From Mycobacterium sp. 852002-51971_SCH5477799-a (lineage in GTDB: Bacteria; Actinomycetota; Actinomycetes; Mycobacteriales; Mycobacteriaceae), in assembly GCF_001667145.1 (NCBI RefSeq), contig NZ_LZIF01000106.1, forward strand, positions 1 to 64,000: DNA of 64,000 nucleotides. The letters run 5' to 3'. Below the pieces are notes generated by a model that worked only from the letters and a program-made list of their open reading frames with translations, was not told where the DNA came from and made no database searches. Made by a program: the position numbers and the translations under genes. Numbering within the stretch: position 1 is the stretch's first letter; each line of letters opens with the position of its first letter. This document shows, piece by piece, positions 34,393 through 43,020 of the stretch.

Positions 34393-34482
34393 GGCGGTGG
34401 CGGAGGGATTTGAACCCTCGGACGGTTTTAGCCGTCACACGCTTTCGAGGCGTGCTCCTTAGGCCGCTCGGACACGCCACCG
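34393..34482 (-). tRNA. tRNA-Ser (anticodon CGA)
   Basis: Read on the minus strand, the 5' acceptor GGTGGCG (34482-34476) pairs with CGCCACC (34403-34397), followed by G and an encoded CCA. The anticodon stem CACGC/GCGTG encloses the loop CTCGAAA, so the anticodon is CGA. A long variable arm (GACGGCTAAAACCGTC) and the T arm GAGGGTTCAAATCCCTC identify a class II serine tRNA. It lies between the cutinase and tadA genes. Confidence 0.95.
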
Positions 34483-34510
34483 CCGAGCAGCTTACCCAAC
34501 CCAAGGGCCC

Positions 34511-34969
34511 TCACCCCAATCGCTGGCGGGCGAAGAAGGCCTCCAGTGGCGCAGCGCACTCCTGCGCAAGCACACCACCGCGCACTTCCGGGCGGTGGTT
34601 GAGTCGCCGATCGCGGACCACGTCCCACAGCGACCCGACCGCTCCGGTCTTGGGCTCCCAGGCGCCGAACACCAGCCGGGCGACGCGGGAGAGCACCAGC
34701 GCCCCCGCGCACATCGTGCACGGTTCGACGGTGACCGCCAGCGTGGCGCCTTCCAGCCGCCAGCCGTCCCCGAGCACCTCGGCCGCCGCGCGCAGCGCCA
34801 GGATCTCGGCATGCGCCGTCGGGTCTCCGCATGCCTCGCGGGCATTGACCGCGCGGGCCAATTCGGTTCCGTCCGCGCCGATCACCACCGCCCCGATAGG
34901 CACGTCACGGGGACCCGCCGTCGCGGCAACCGCCAGTGCGGAACGGATCAGGTCTTCGTCGGATCTCAC
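34511..34969 (-). CDS. tadA: tRNA-specific adenosine deaminase TadA
   Basis: This encodes 152 residues from GTG 34969 (VRSDEDLIRSALAVA), matching the usual N-terminus; longer reading runs into repeats. Zinc and catalytic motifs are HAE (His 53, Glu 55) and PCTMC (Cys 84, Cys 87). TadA deaminates A34 to inosine in tRNA-Arg(ACG), allowing decoding of CGN codons. The order TadA then its associated protein matches Rv3752c/Rv3753c in M. tuberculosis. Confidence 0.93.
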   Translation of the reverse strand: MRSDEDLIRSALAVAATAGPRDVPIGAVVIGADGTELARAVNAREACGDPTAHAEILALRAAAEVLGDGWRLEGATLAVTVEPCTMCAGALVLSRVARLVFGAWEPKTGAVGSLWDVVRDRRLNHRPEVRGGVLAQECAAPLEAFFARQRLG

Positions 34970-34986
34970 CGACCGGTCCTGATGGC

Positions 34987-35077
34987 GGCGACCCGCCGCG
35001 CCCGGCTCCATCAGCTGTGGCGACCCGCCGCGCCCGGCGCCGCCGCGCTTGCGATCGCCACGGCCGCGCTTGCGATC
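34987..35077. repeat. two sets of short direct repeats between tadA and its neighbour
   Basis: The tadA-Rv3753c-like gap contains a 20-bp direct repeat (34987-35006 and 35019-35038, 32 bp apart; GC-rich, beginning GGCGACCCGCC). Next comes a 15-bp repeat GCCGCGCTTGCGATC (35042-35056 and 35063-35077, 21-bp period), the second reaching the last codons of the upstream gene. They look like slippage duplications of coding ends. Confidence 0.8.
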
Positions 35078-35597
35078 ACCGACCGAGGCGCTCGATCACC
35101 GCCGACAACTGATCGGCGAAGCCCATCTCGCGGGCGATGCGGCCCAACTGCTCATCGGCGTACAGATCGGTCTCGTCGAGGATGACCCCCAGCACCGCCT
35201 CGGGCAACCCGACGTCGGACAGCAGCCCCAAGTCGCCCTCCTCGAATGGATCCGAGTCCTCCAGATCCTCCGGATCGATGTCGGCGTCCAGCTTGTCGAG
35301 CACTTCCGCGGCGATGTCGTAGTCCAGCGCGGCGGTGGCATCGGAGAGCAACAACCGCGTGCCCGACGGGGCCGGCCGCACGATGACGAAAAATTCGTCG
35401 TCGACGTCGAGCAGGCCGAAGACCGCCCCGGAACTGCGCAATTCACGCAGCTCCGTCTCCGCGGCCGGCAGGCTCAACAGCGACTTACGGGCCATCGGAG
35501 CGCAGCGCCACTGCCCTTCTTCACGCACCACCGCGACACCGAAACCGTCCGGTGTGTCGGCGGACACGCGCTGGGCGGAGGCCCGTTGTGCTCCCAT
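35076..35597 (-). CDS. tRNA adenosine deaminase-associated protein (Rv3753c-like)
   Basis: This 173-residue acidic, soluble protein (long D/E-rich stretch DADIDPEDLEDSDPFEEGDLG) always seems to neighbour tadA in actinobacteria, which gave it its name. It starts with MGAQRASAQRVSADTPDGFGVAVVREEGQWRCAPM and continues into a beta-strand region ending near VFGLLDVDDEFFVIVRP. No catalytic motif is visible. It probably assists or regulates TadA, but this is inferred from gene order only. Confidence 0.85.
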   Translation of the reverse strand: MGAQRASAQRVSADTPDGFGVAVVREEGQWRCAPMARKSLLSLPAAETELRELRSSGAVFGLLDVDDEFFVIVRPAPSGTRLLLSDATAALDYDIAAEVLDKLDADIDPEDLEDSDPFEEGDLGLLSDVGLPEAVLGVILDETDLYADEQLGRIAREMGFADQLSAVIERLGR

Positions 35598-35681
35598 GGC
35601 CGCTTACGGTAGTCCCTGACCAGGCCCCTGACCAGATGGCGGCTGGTAGCCGCGAGATCTGACGGCGCCGTTCCCGGCCAG

Positions 35682-36671
35682 ATGTGCCAACCTTGGAATG
35701 TGGCAAGCCCTCCATCTAAGACACCGGTGTGTGTGCTCGGGCTGGGGCTGATCGGCGGCTCGATAATGCGGGCCGCAACGGCAGCCGGCCGTGAAGTGTT
35801 CGGCTACAACCGTTCGGTGGAGGGTGCGCAGGGCGCGACCGCCGACGGCTTCGACGCTGACACCGATCTGATCGCGACCCTGTCGCGCGCCGCCGACTCC
35901 GGGGCGTTGATCGTGCTGGCCGTGCCGATGCCGGCGATAACCGGCATGCTCGCCCACATCAAAGAGACGGCTCCGGGGTGCGCATTGACCGACGTCACCA
36001 GCGTCAAGCAAGCGGTGCTCGATCAGGTCGTCGCGGCCGGTCTGCTGAAACGGTTCGTCGGGGGCCACCCGATGACGGGTACCGCGCATTCGGGGTGGAC
36101 CGCCGGCTACGCCGGCTTGTTCGCCGGGGCCCCGTGGGTGGTCAGCGTCGACGACCATGTCGATCCCTCGGTCTGGTCGACGGTGATGACGTTGGCGCTG
36201 GACTGCGGCGCGGTGGTCGTACCGGCCAGGTCCGACGAACACGACGCCGCCGCGGCCGCCATCTCGCATCTGCCCCACCTGCTCGCGGAGGCACTGGCCG
36301 TCGTGGCCGCAGACGTCCCGCTGGCATTCGCATTGGCCGCCGGGTCATTCCGTGACGGGACTCGGGTGGCGGCCACGGCCCCGGACCTGGTGAGGGCGAT
36401 GTGCGAAGGCAACTCCGATCAACTGGTGCCCACGGCCGATCGCGCCATCGAACTGTTGAAGCGCGCCCGGGACTCGCTGGCGTCGCATGACTCGGTCGCC
36501 GACCTCGTCGACGCCGGCCATGCCGCGCGAACGCGGTACGACAGCTTCCCGCGCTCCGACATTTTCCACGTCATCATCGGGGCGGAGAATTGGCGTCAGG
36601 AACTGGCCGCCGCGGGCCGGGCCGGCGGGGTGATCAGATCCGCTCTGCCAAGCCTGGATAGTCGACGATGA
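35682..36671 (+). CDS. tyrA: prephenate dehydrogenase TyrA
   Basis: This encodes 329 residues; GTG 35700 (ASPPSKTPVCVLGLG) is a likely alternative start, giving 323. The NAD-binding motif VLGLGLIGGS is near the N-terminus. The catalytic region includes LTDVTSVKQ and FVGGHPMTGTAHSGW (His) as in prephenate dehydrogenases. It oxidatively decarboxylates prephenate to 4-hydroxyphenylpyruvate for tyrosine synthesis. There is no fused chorismate mutase. The 3' end overlaps the convergent next gene by 38 bp. The gene order equals Rv3754. Confidence 0.92.
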   Translation: MCQPWNVASPPSKTPVCVLGLGLIGGSIMRAATAAGREVFGYNRSVEGAQGATADGFDADTDLIATLSRAADSGALIVLAVPMPAITGMLAHIKETAPGCALTDVTSVKQAVLDQVVAAGLLKRFVGGHPMTGTAHSGWTAGYAGLFAGAPWVVSVDDHVDPSVWSTVMTLALDCGAVVVPARSDEHDAAAAAISHLPHLLAEALAVVAADVPLAFALAAGSFRDGTRVAATAPDLVRAMCEGNSDQLVPTADRAIELLKRARDSLASHDSVADLVDAGHAARTRYDSFPRSDIFHVIIGAENWRQELAAAGRAGGVIRSALPSLDSRR

Positions 36672-37233
36672 AGCCGTCGTCGTCGACGCTCACCGTGGTG
36701 TCGGAGATCGGCGAGCGCAACTTGATCACGTCCAGGCTGCCGGTGCTGCTGTAGCTCACGGTGTCCGCAGTGATGGACATCTCCGGCATGTTCACATAGA
36801 CCACTGGGAGCGTGACAGAGGCGGCTCGCTCGTACAGACCGAGCCGCCGGATGGGCAGCGCATTGAAGAACGGGCTGAACTCCACGTCGACGTCGAGCGC
36901 ACCGTTGTAGGCCGCGCGGTGCTCGCCCTGATGGTCGGTGACCAACCACATGTTCTCTTCGTCGCGGGCAAAGGAGAAGACGCGCTCACGCTCGGCCAGG
37001 GTCACGGTCATGCCGAGCCGCTTGGTGGCGCCGGTCTCATCGGTCAGCAAGTCGTAATAGGCGCCGAACGCCGGATGGGTATCGGTGGCGGCGGCAATGA
37101 TGCGGCCATTGGCCTTGATTCTGTTGCCGGACACCTGAACTCGTACCGATTCCATCCGGGGAGCATCATGTGCGCGCCAGGTGAGCATCGCCTGCCACAC
37201 GCGGCGAGACGGGTCAGAGGGGGCTGCGTTCAC
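36634..37233 (-). CDS. putative glycolipid-binding protein family (DUF1089, Rv3755c-like)
   Basis: This 199-residue protein is predicted to be mostly beta: MLTWRAHDAPRMESVRVQVSGNRIKANGRI, SFARDEENMWLVTDHQGEHRAAYNGALDVDVEFSPFFNALPIRRLGLY, ending FIVDYPGLAERI. This resembles the DUF1089 (putative glycolipid-binding) family, and the position matches Rv3755c. No signal peptide is present. It overlaps tyrA convergently and its start abuts the proZ stop. The family function is unproven. Confidence 0.8.
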   Translation of the reverse strand: MNAAPSDPSRRVWQAMLTWRAHDAPRMESVRVQVSGNRIKANGRIIAAATDTHPAFGAYYDLLTDETGATKRLGMTVTLAERERVFSFARDEENMWLVTDHQGEHRAAYNGALDVDVEFSPFFNALPIRRLGLYERAASVTLPVVYVNMPEMSITADTVSYSSTGSLDVIKLRSPISDTTVSVDDDGFIVDYPGLAERI

Positions 37234-37950
37234 TCATCTACCGTAAGACGTGCCCGCCAACCGCTGCGGAAGTGCCCGGTATGTTCGCCGCAACCGCCCG
37301 GTGCCCGGCACCGAAATCCACACCGCCAGCGCCAGCAGTCCGTCGAGCACCAGCGCCAATGCGGCCACCGTCAACGCCCCGACAAGGGCGAGATGAAACT
37401 CACGTTCTTTGATCCCGTCGATCAGGTATCTGCCCAGACCACCGAGGCTGGCGTAGGCGGCCACTGTCGCGGTGGCGACCACCTGCAGGGTCGCGCTGCG
37501 TAGCCCTCCGAGGATCAACGGCAACGCATTCGGCACTTCGACGCGCATCAGCACTTGGGCCTCGGTCATACCCATCGCGCGGGCCGCATCGACGACCGTC
37601 GGCTCGACATTGGCGATCCCGGCGTAGGTGCCCGCCAACAACGCGGGCACACCCAGCAGCATCAGCGCCACCAAAGACGGACCGAGCCCCAACCCGAACA
37701 GCAGCGTCCCGAACAGCAGCACGCCTAGCGTCGGCAGGGAGCGCAAGCCGTTGACGGCGCCCACCACGAGCAGGGTGCCGCGGCCGGTGTGCCCGATGAT
37801 CAGCCCGACGGGAATCGCGATGAGCGCCGAGGCCACCACCGCCAGGGCGGTGTATTCGAGATGCTCGAGGATCCGGGCCGCGAGCCCCACCGGGCCGGTC
37901 CAGTTGTCGGCGGTCAGCACATAGGAGATCGCCCGCTCGAAGAAGTTCAC
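37234..37950 (-). CDS. proZ: osmoprotectant ABC transporter permease ProZ
   Basis: This encodes 238 residues from GTG 37950, which overlaps the proW stop by 4 bp (GTGA). It is a multi-pass inner-membrane permease with the EAA-like loop VEPTVVDAARAMGMTEAQVLMRVEVPNALPLILGGLRSA, where the ATPase couples. With ProW it forms the channel for glycine-betaine/proline-type solutes. The order ProX-ProV-ProW-ProZ matches Rv3759c-Rv3756c. Confidence 0.92.
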   Translation of the reverse strand: MNFFERAISYVLTADNWTGPVGLAARILEHLEYTALAVVASALIAIPVGLIIGHTGRGTLLVVGAVNGLRSLPTLGVLLFGTLLFGLGLGPSLVALMLLGVPALLAGTYAGIANVEPTVVDAARAMGMTEAQVLMRVEVPNALPLILGGLRSATLQVVATATVAAYASLGGLGRYLIDGIKEREFHLALVGALTVAALALVLDGLLALAVWISVPGTGRLRRTYRALPQRLAGTSYGR

Positions 37951-38633
37951 CGCGCGCCACCCACTACGGGCGCCACGACCGAGCGACGGCCGGCGCTTCG
38001 GGTGGCGTGTGCCCACGGCGTGGCCAGCCGGCCGGCCACCACGATGAGCACGTCGATCACCACCGCCAGCAGGAACAGCGCGATGATGCCAGCCAGGATC
38101 TGGTCGCTCTTGTTGGTCTGGTAACCCTGGGTGAACCAGCTGCCCAGGCCGCCGATGCCGATCACCGAACCGACCGAAACCATCGCGATATTGGTGACCA
38201 CGACCACCCGCAAACCGGCGACGAGTACTGGAATCGAAAGCGGCAGTTCGACTTTCAGTATCCGCGTGATCGGCGGATAGCCGACGGCGGTGGCGGCGTC
38301 ACGCACCTGGGCGGGCACGGCGTCGAGCGCCTCGAGCACCGCCCGCACCAGCAGTGCGGCGGTGTAGGCCGTCAACGCCACCATGACGTTGGCCTGGTCG
38401 AGGATGCGGGTCCCGATCAGCATCGGCAACACCACGAACAGCGCCAGCGATGGAATGGTGAACACGACGCTGGCGGCCGCCGTCGTCAGCCGGCGGGCGA
38501 TTCGCGTGCGCTGCACCAGCATGCCCAGCGGCAGCGCGATCGCCAGCCCGATCAGCACCGGCACCAATGCCAGCCACAGATGTATCCCGGTCAGCGCCCA
38601 GGCGTCGTCGAGGTGGGTCAGCAGATAGTGCAT
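37947..38633 (-). CDS. proW: osmoprotectant ABC transporter permease ProW
   Basis: This 228-residue permease begins MHYLLTHLDDAWALTGIHLWLALVPVLIGLAIALPLG, with further membrane segments. Its EAA loop is DAVPAQVRDAATAVGYPPITRILKVELPLSIPVLVAGLR. It starts 3 bp after the proV stop and ends overlapping proZ, so translation is coupled. It works with ProZ as a membrane heterodimer for solute uptake under osmotic stress; the substrate is inferred from the family. Confidence 0.92.
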   Translation of the reverse strand: MHYLLTHLDDAWALTGIHLWLALVPVLIGLAIALPLGMLVQRTRIARRLTTAAASVVFTIPSLALFVVLPMLIGTRILDQANVMVALTAYTAALLVRAVLEALDAVPAQVRDAATAVGYPPITRILKVELPLSIPVLVAGLRVVVVTNIAMVSVGSVIGIGGLGSWFTQGYQTNKSDQILAGIIALFLLAVVIDVLIVVAGRLATPWAHATRSAGRRSVVAPVVGGAR

Positions 38634-38636
38634 CGG

Positions 38637-39749
38637 CTAAGTCCCATGAGGTTCCGCCGAGCCCGCCCGTAGGGCCTGGACCGCGGCCAACACGTCGGCG
38701 GCCAGGACACCGCCGATCACCTTTCCGGCGTCGTCAACGGCGAGGCCGATGCCCGACGGCGACGACAGCGCCGAATCCAGTGCCTGGCTCAGATTGCCCT
38801 GGGGCCGAAACAGCGATCCCACCGCGCTCATGATGTCGGACAACGAGACATTGGCGCGGTGGCGGCGCAACCCCTCGTCGTCGATCCAGCCGAGGGGCGC
38901 ACCGGTATCGTCGACGACGACCGCCCAACCGTCGGAAAGCCTTGTGTCGGAGAGCTTGTCGGGGGTGATCTGTTCGACGTGGTGCATCGGCAGACCGGCC
39001 GCGTCGAGGAGTTGCAACCATCGATAACCGCGGCCCAGGCCGATGAACCTGGAGACGAAATCATTGGCCGGCCGCGACAGCAGCCGGCCAGGCTCGTCGT
39101 ACTGCTGTAATGAACCGCCCTTGAACACCGCCACCCGTTCGCCGAGCCGCAGCGCCTCATCGATGTCGTGGGTGACGAAGACGATCGTCTTATGCATTTC
39201 GCCCTGTAGACGCAGTATTTCGTTCTGCAGGTCGTGGCGAACCACCGGATCGACGGCGGAGAATGGCTCATCCATCAACAGGATCGGCGGGTCGGCGGCC
39301 AGCGCTCGCGCCACGCCGACCCGTTGTTGCTCGCCGCCGGAAAGTTGCGCGGGGTAGCGGGTCGCGAGCCTGGCGTCCAGCCCCACCCGTTCGAGCACCG
39401 CGTAGGCGGCTTTGCGGGCGGCCCTGCGAGACTGGCCAAGTAAGACGGGAACCGTTGCCACGTTGTCGATTACGCGTTGGTGGGGCATCAGTCCGGCGTG
39501 CTGGATGACGTATCCGATTCCCAGCCGCAGCTTTACCGGGTCTCGGGTGGAGACATCGACGCCGTCGATCGAGATGTTGCCCTCGGTGGGTTCGATCATC
39601 CGGTTGATCATGCGCAGCGCCGTCGTCTTGCCGCTGCCCGAGGACCCGACGAATACGGTCAGTTTGCCGTTGGGCACGCTGAGGCTGAGCTGGTTCACGG
39701 CTGTGGTGCCGTCGGCGAAGGCCTTGCTGACGTTGTCGAAGATGATCAA
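38637..39749 (-). CDS. proV: osmoprotectant ABC transporter ATP-binding protein ProV
   Basis: This encodes 370 residues from TTG 39749, chosen because GGAGG lies 5 bp upstream and the protein then begins IIFDNVSKAF. Walker A is GSSGSGKTT (35-43), the signature is LSGGEQQRVGVARAL, and Walker B is ILLMDEP. The C-terminal 100 residues form a pair of CBS-like modules (GWAVVVDDTGAPLGWI, GIGLAVDDAGKVIGGV), typical of OpuA/ProV ATPases that sense ionic strength. It begins one base after the proX stop. Confidence 0.92.
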   Translation of the reverse strand: MIIFDNVSKAFADGTTAVNQLSLSVPNGKLTVFVGSSGSGKTTALRMINRMIEPTEGNISIDGVDVSTRDPVKLRLGIGYVIQHAGLMPHQRVIDNVATVPVLLGQSRRAARKAAYAVLERVGLDARLATRYPAQLSGGEQQRVGVARALAADPPILLMDEPFSAVDPVVRHDLQNEILRLQGEMHKTIVFVTHDIDEALRLGERVAVFKGGSLQQYDEPGRLLSRPANDFVSRFIGLGRGYRWLQLLDAAGLPMHHVEQITPDKLSDTRLSDGWAVVVDDTGAPLGWIDDEGLRRHRANVSLSDIMSAVGSLFRPQGNLSQALDSALSSPSGIGLAVDDAGKVIGGVLAADVLAAVQALRAGSAEPHGT

Positions 39750-39750
39750 G

Positions 39751-40698
39751 TCATCCTCCGATCGGGTGGTGCAAGCCGTTGGCCTGTACCCAGTTTCGCG
39801 CCGCCTCGTCAGGGTCGATGCCCGAGTTCCCCGACACCGCGGCGTTGAGTCCGGCGACACCGGAGGTGGTCAGCTTCGCCGAGACCGCATCCAGGACCAC
39901 CTTCAGACGGTCGGACCGCTTCTGCGTATTGAGAAGTGGCACAATGTTTCCGGCCACGAAGTTGTGGTCGGGGTCGTCGAGGACAACCAGATGGTTCTGC
40001 GGTATGGCCGGCGATGTGGTGAAGATGTTGGCGGCATTCACCCTTCCCTCAACCAACGCGCGCACGGTGACCGCACCGCCGCCGTCGTCGATGGCGACGA
40101 AGTTGCCCGGCCTGATGTCGAGTCCATACTTCTGCCGCAGCCCCGGCAGGCCCGCCGGTCGGGTGGCGAAGGCCGAGGGCGCCCCGAATCGGACGTCGGC
40201 CGAGTGGGCGGCCAAATCGGCGATCGCCTTCAAATCCCAGGAGTTCGCCGTCTGCCCGGTCACGGTGACCGTGTCGGTGTCGGCGGCCGGGGCGGGGGTC
40301 AGAATGGACAGGCCATCGGGCAGGCGCTGGTCGAGCTCCCGCTCGACGGCGTCCAATGTGGTGGCGTTGGACTGCGGGGAGACATAGCGCAGCAGATTGC
40401 CGATGTACTCCGGCACCAGGTCAATGGAATGGTCTTTGAGCGCAGGGATATACGTCTCGCGACTGCCAATGCCCATCCGCTTGCCCACTTCGAAACCATT
40501 GGCCTGCAACGCTTGTGCGTAGATCTCGGCGATGATCTGTGACTCCGGAAAGTCGGCGGAGCCAATGACAATGGAGTTTGGACTGCGAACCTGCGCTCCC
40601 AATGGATCGGAATTGCTGCACGCTGCAACGACGGACATCGCCAGCACCGACGCTGCCGCGCGCGTGATCGCGCCCCGCAGTCGCGGCAGTGCCGTCAT
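39751..40698 (-). CDS. proX: osmoprotectant ABC transporter substrate-binding lipoprotein ProX
   Basis: This encodes 315 residues from ATG 40698. The lipoprotein signal ends in the lipobox SVVAAC with the lipidated Cys at 27. The mature part has OpuAC-type segments: IVIGSADFPESQIIAEIYAQALQANGFEV, SIDLVPEYIGNLLRYV, VVLDDPDHNFVAGNIVPLL. It captures quaternary-amine or proline-like osmoprotectants for ProWZ. It is first of the four-gene operon. Confidence 0.92.
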   Translation of the reverse strand: MTALPRLRGAITRAAASVLAMSVVAACSNSDPLGAQVRSPNSIVIGSADFPESQIIAEIYAQALQANGFEVGKRMGIGSRETYIPALKDHSIDLVPEYIGNLLRYVSPQSNATTLDAVERELDQRLPDGLSILTPAPAADTDTVTVTGQTANSWDLKAIADLAAHSADVRFGAPSAFATRPAGLPGLRQKYGLDIRPGNFVAIDDGGGAVTVRALVEGRVNAANIFTTSPAIPQNHLVVLDDPDHNFVAGNIVPLLNTQKRSDRLKVVLDAVSAKLTTSGVAGLNAAVSGNSGIDPDEAARNWVQANGLHHPIGG

Positions 40699-40798
40699 AC
40701 CGCCGACCCTAACGCTCGAACGGCTCGGATGGCGGTCGCCGAGGACCGGTTGCGCTGAATCGGTTTCATTCTGCTCCGGATGGGGCAAAGATGGCACT

Positions 40799-41149
40799 AT
40801 GAGCAGCCAAACCCCTGCCTCGCCGGGCCAGCCACCCCCCAAGCCCGATCCTGCGGCCAAGGCGGGCGCACCCGCGAAGGAACCGGCCATCGCCTTCACC
40901 CGCGCCGGCGCGCTGTGGTCGTCGCTGGTCGCCGGATTCGTAATCCTGATCCTGTTGCTAATTTTCATCACCCAGAACACGTCGCCGACAGACTTCAAGT
41001 TCTTGGGCTGGCACTGGAGCCTGCCGTTGGGTGTGGCGATCCTGCTGGCCGCCGTGGTCGGCGGCCTGATCACGGTTGCGGCCGGCACCGCACGGATCTT
41101 GCAGCTTCGCCGCGCGGCAAAGAAAAGCCACGCGGCCGTCCCGCGCTAG
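40799..41149 (+). CDS. LapA-domain (DUF1049) membrane protein, Rv3760-like
   Basis: This 116-residue protein starts at ATG 40799. An N-terminal Pro/Ala-rich cytoplasmic tail (residues 1-33) is followed by two membrane helices (ALWSSLVAGFVILILLLIFI and LPLGVAILLAAVVGGLITVAAG) and a basic C-terminus. ITQNTSPTDFKFLGWHWSLPLGVAILLAA is the lipopolysaccharide-assembly LapA/DUF1049 signature, found widely also in actinobacteria. It is divergent from proX and converges with the kinase-like gene, overlapping by 4 bp. Confidence 0.88.
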   Translation: MSSQTPASPGQPPPKPDPAAKAGAPAKEPAIAFTRAGALWSSLVAGFVILILLLIFITQNTSPTDFKFLGWHWSLPLGVAILLAAVVGGLITVAAGTARILQLRRAAKKSHAAVPR

Positions 41150-42192
41150 CCGGGTAGCTTGGCCAGTTCGGCCAGACCCCGCGAGATCAGCGGCGCCACA
41201 ACCTCCGGGGCGTGGTCGGAGTCCGCGCCGCGGGCTTGATCCGACATCCGCCGGCGGAAGTCAATGCCCGCCGCGATGATGGCGAGTTTGAAGTAGGCCA
41301 ACGCCATGTAGAACTCCCAATGCGCCAGCGGTGTCCCGGCCACCAACGAATACCGATCGGCCAGTTCGTCGGCCGTCGGCAGCAAGGGCGATGTCCATGC
41401 GGCCTGCGCATTGACGATCAAATCCAGGGCGGGGTCGCGGTACACGCACATCAGGGCCGCGTCCGACAGCGGATCGCCCAGCGTGGAGAGCTCCCAGTCG
41501 ACGACGGCGCGAACCTTCGTCGGGTCGTCGGAATCCAAGATCGTGTTGTCGATCCGGTAGTCGCCGTGCACGATCGACGTGCGGCTCTGCTGCGGAATAG
41601 CCTCGCCCAGACCGGAATGCAGCCGTTCCACGTCGCCATCGCGCCGATCTTCGGGCAAGCGCACCAGCGACCATTGCGAACCCCACCGCCGCACCTGACG
41701 TTCCAGATAACCGCTGGGCTTGCCGAAATCGGCCAAGCCGACGGCGCTGGGATCGACATGGTGTAGGTCGACAAGCACCCGGATCAACGAGTCGACGCAG
41801 CCGCCGATGACGGTGTGGCTGAACGATTCGAGTTGACCGCGGCGGCGTACCACCTGGCCGTCGACGAAGTCGACGATCTGGAAGGGGGCGCCCAGCACCG
41901 AATCGTCCTCGCAGAGCGCGATCGTGCGCGCCACCGGGACGGGTGTGTCTTGCAGTGCCGCAACGACGCGGTACTCGCGGGCCATGTCGTGGGCCGACGG
42001 GGTCAACCCGTGCAGCGGCGGTCGCCGCACCAGCCAACTGGTGCTGTCGTCGTAGACCCGAAACGTCAGATTGGAGCGGCCACCGGAGATGAAGTCCGCG
42101 CGCAACTCACCGTCGCGCCCGATCCCGAGCGAACGCAGGTAGGTGTCCAGCGAGGCCAGGTCGAGCCCCTCGAGTTGGTCAGCTGAAGTCAC
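41146..42192 (-). CDS. APH-family kinase-like protein (ACAD10/11 kinase-domain type, Rv3761c-like)
   Basis: This 348-residue protein has a protein-kinase-like fold of the aminoglycoside phosphotransferase family: SGGRSNLTFRVYD (nucleotide loop), VRRPP (Lys/Arg site), the catalytic Brenner motif VHGDYRIDN and the metal-binding VDWELSTLGDP. This subgroup matches the N-terminal kinase domain of mammalian ACAD10/11, which phosphorylates 4-hydroxyacyl-CoAs, rather than drug-resistance enzymes. It corresponds in position to Rv3761c (named fadE36). A hydroxyacyl-CoA kinase role is inferred. Confidence 0.82.
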   Translation of the reverse strand: MTSADQLEGLDLASLDTYLRSLGIGRDGELRADFISGGRSNLTFRVYDDSTSWLVRRPPLHGLTPSAHDMAREYRVVAALQDTPVPVARTIALCEDDSVLGAPFQIVDFVDGQVVRRRGQLESFSHTVIGGCVDSLIRVLVDLHHVDPSAVGLADFGKPSGYLERQVRRWGSQWSLVRLPEDRRDGDVERLHSGLGEAIPQQSRTSIVHGDYRIDNTILDSDDPTKVRAVVDWELSTLGDPLSDAALMCVYRDPALDLIVNAQAAWTSPLLPTADELADRYSLVAGTPLAHWEFYMALAYFKLAIIAAGIDFRRRMSDQARGADSDHAPEVVAPLISRGLAELAKLPG

Positions 42193-42254
42193 CGAACTTG
42201 TCTACCATCGCCGAGCTCGACTCGGTGCACCACCTGCGATTGCCGGTGTTGCGC

Positions 42255-42893
42255 TCAGCCCGCGTCGCGGCTCACGTCGTCGTCGAGCATCCTCTGGTTT
42301 CGCGGCAACAGGTCCCACACGTGCTCGGTGGTGTTGACCGCGGCGACCGTCGCTTGACCGGACCGAGAGAACAACAGCCGAGTGACCGACGCGTAGTCGA
42401 CGGGAAAGGACAGCAGCCGGGCGGTACCGAGAATCTCGTGCAGGAGGACGTTGATGACCCCGCCGTGGCTGAACACCGCGACGGTGTCGTCGGGGTCGGC
42501 GGTGGCGACGAGGTCGTCGACCGCGGCGCGCACCCGGTCACGAAAAGCGTCCTCGTCGACCGCGCTGGGCAGATGCCCCCGAGCCAGTCGCGCCCACTCT
42601 TCGGGCATCTCCGCGCGGATCTGTTCGACGGGGATGTACACCGGCAAGTCGCGGTCGTACTCGGCGAAGCGGTCGTCGACCTCGACGGTCAGCCCGCGAT
42701 CCGCCGCAACCGGTTCGGCGGTCTGGATGGCCCGGCGCTGCGGACTGCTCACCACGCGGGAAATCGGAAACCTCGCGAGCGCGTTCGGGAGTCGCTCGAT
42801 CTGCGCCAACCCTTCCTCCGACAGTTCCGGGTCGGAACCTTGGCCGTGTTCGCTGCGCAGCGGCAGCGCGTGCCGGACCAGGAGCACTTGCAT
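42255..42893 (-). CDS. histidine phosphatase superfamily (phosphoglycerate-mutase-like) protein
   Basis: This encodes 212 residues from ATG 42893 (MQVLLVRHALPLRSE). The catalytic His is in VRHALPL (RHG replaced by RHA), with the second conserved His in FSHGGVINVLLHEILG and RVVSSPQRRAIQTAEP as the phosphate pocket. Such proteins dephosphorylate sugars, nucleotides or proteins. It lies behind the Rv3761c-like gene and is divergent from a methyltransferase gene. The substrate is unknown. Confidence 0.85.
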   Translation of the reverse strand: MQVLLVRHALPLRSEHGQGSDPELSEEGLAQIERLPNALARFPISRVVSSPQRRAIQTAEPVAADRGLTVEVDDRFAEYDRDLPVYIPVEQIRAEMPEEWARLARGHLPSAVDEDAFRDRVRAAVDDLVATADPDDTVAVFSHGGVINVLLHEILGTARLLSFPVDYASVTRLLFSRSGQATVAAVNTTEHVWDLLPRNQRMLDDDVSRDAG

Positions 42894-43020
42894 ATGTCTT
42901 CCCGTCTTGTCGAAAGGTTTGCCGGTCCGAAGTCTCTCATCGCCCGCTGACCGTCGTTCGGGGCGTGCACAATGGCATCGCTGTACCGAGCCCATTGCGC
43001 TCTAGTGCCGAGGAGGACGG

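Noticed and set aside
39412..40542. Forward open frame of 376 codons across proV/proX
   Set aside because: Antisense to the ABC transporter genes; no domain pattern.
41146..42192. Aminoglycoside resistance gene
   Set aside because: The APH fold is present, but this subgroup aligns with acyl-CoA-linked kinases (ACAD10/11) and the position equals Rv3761c; drug resistance is not supported.
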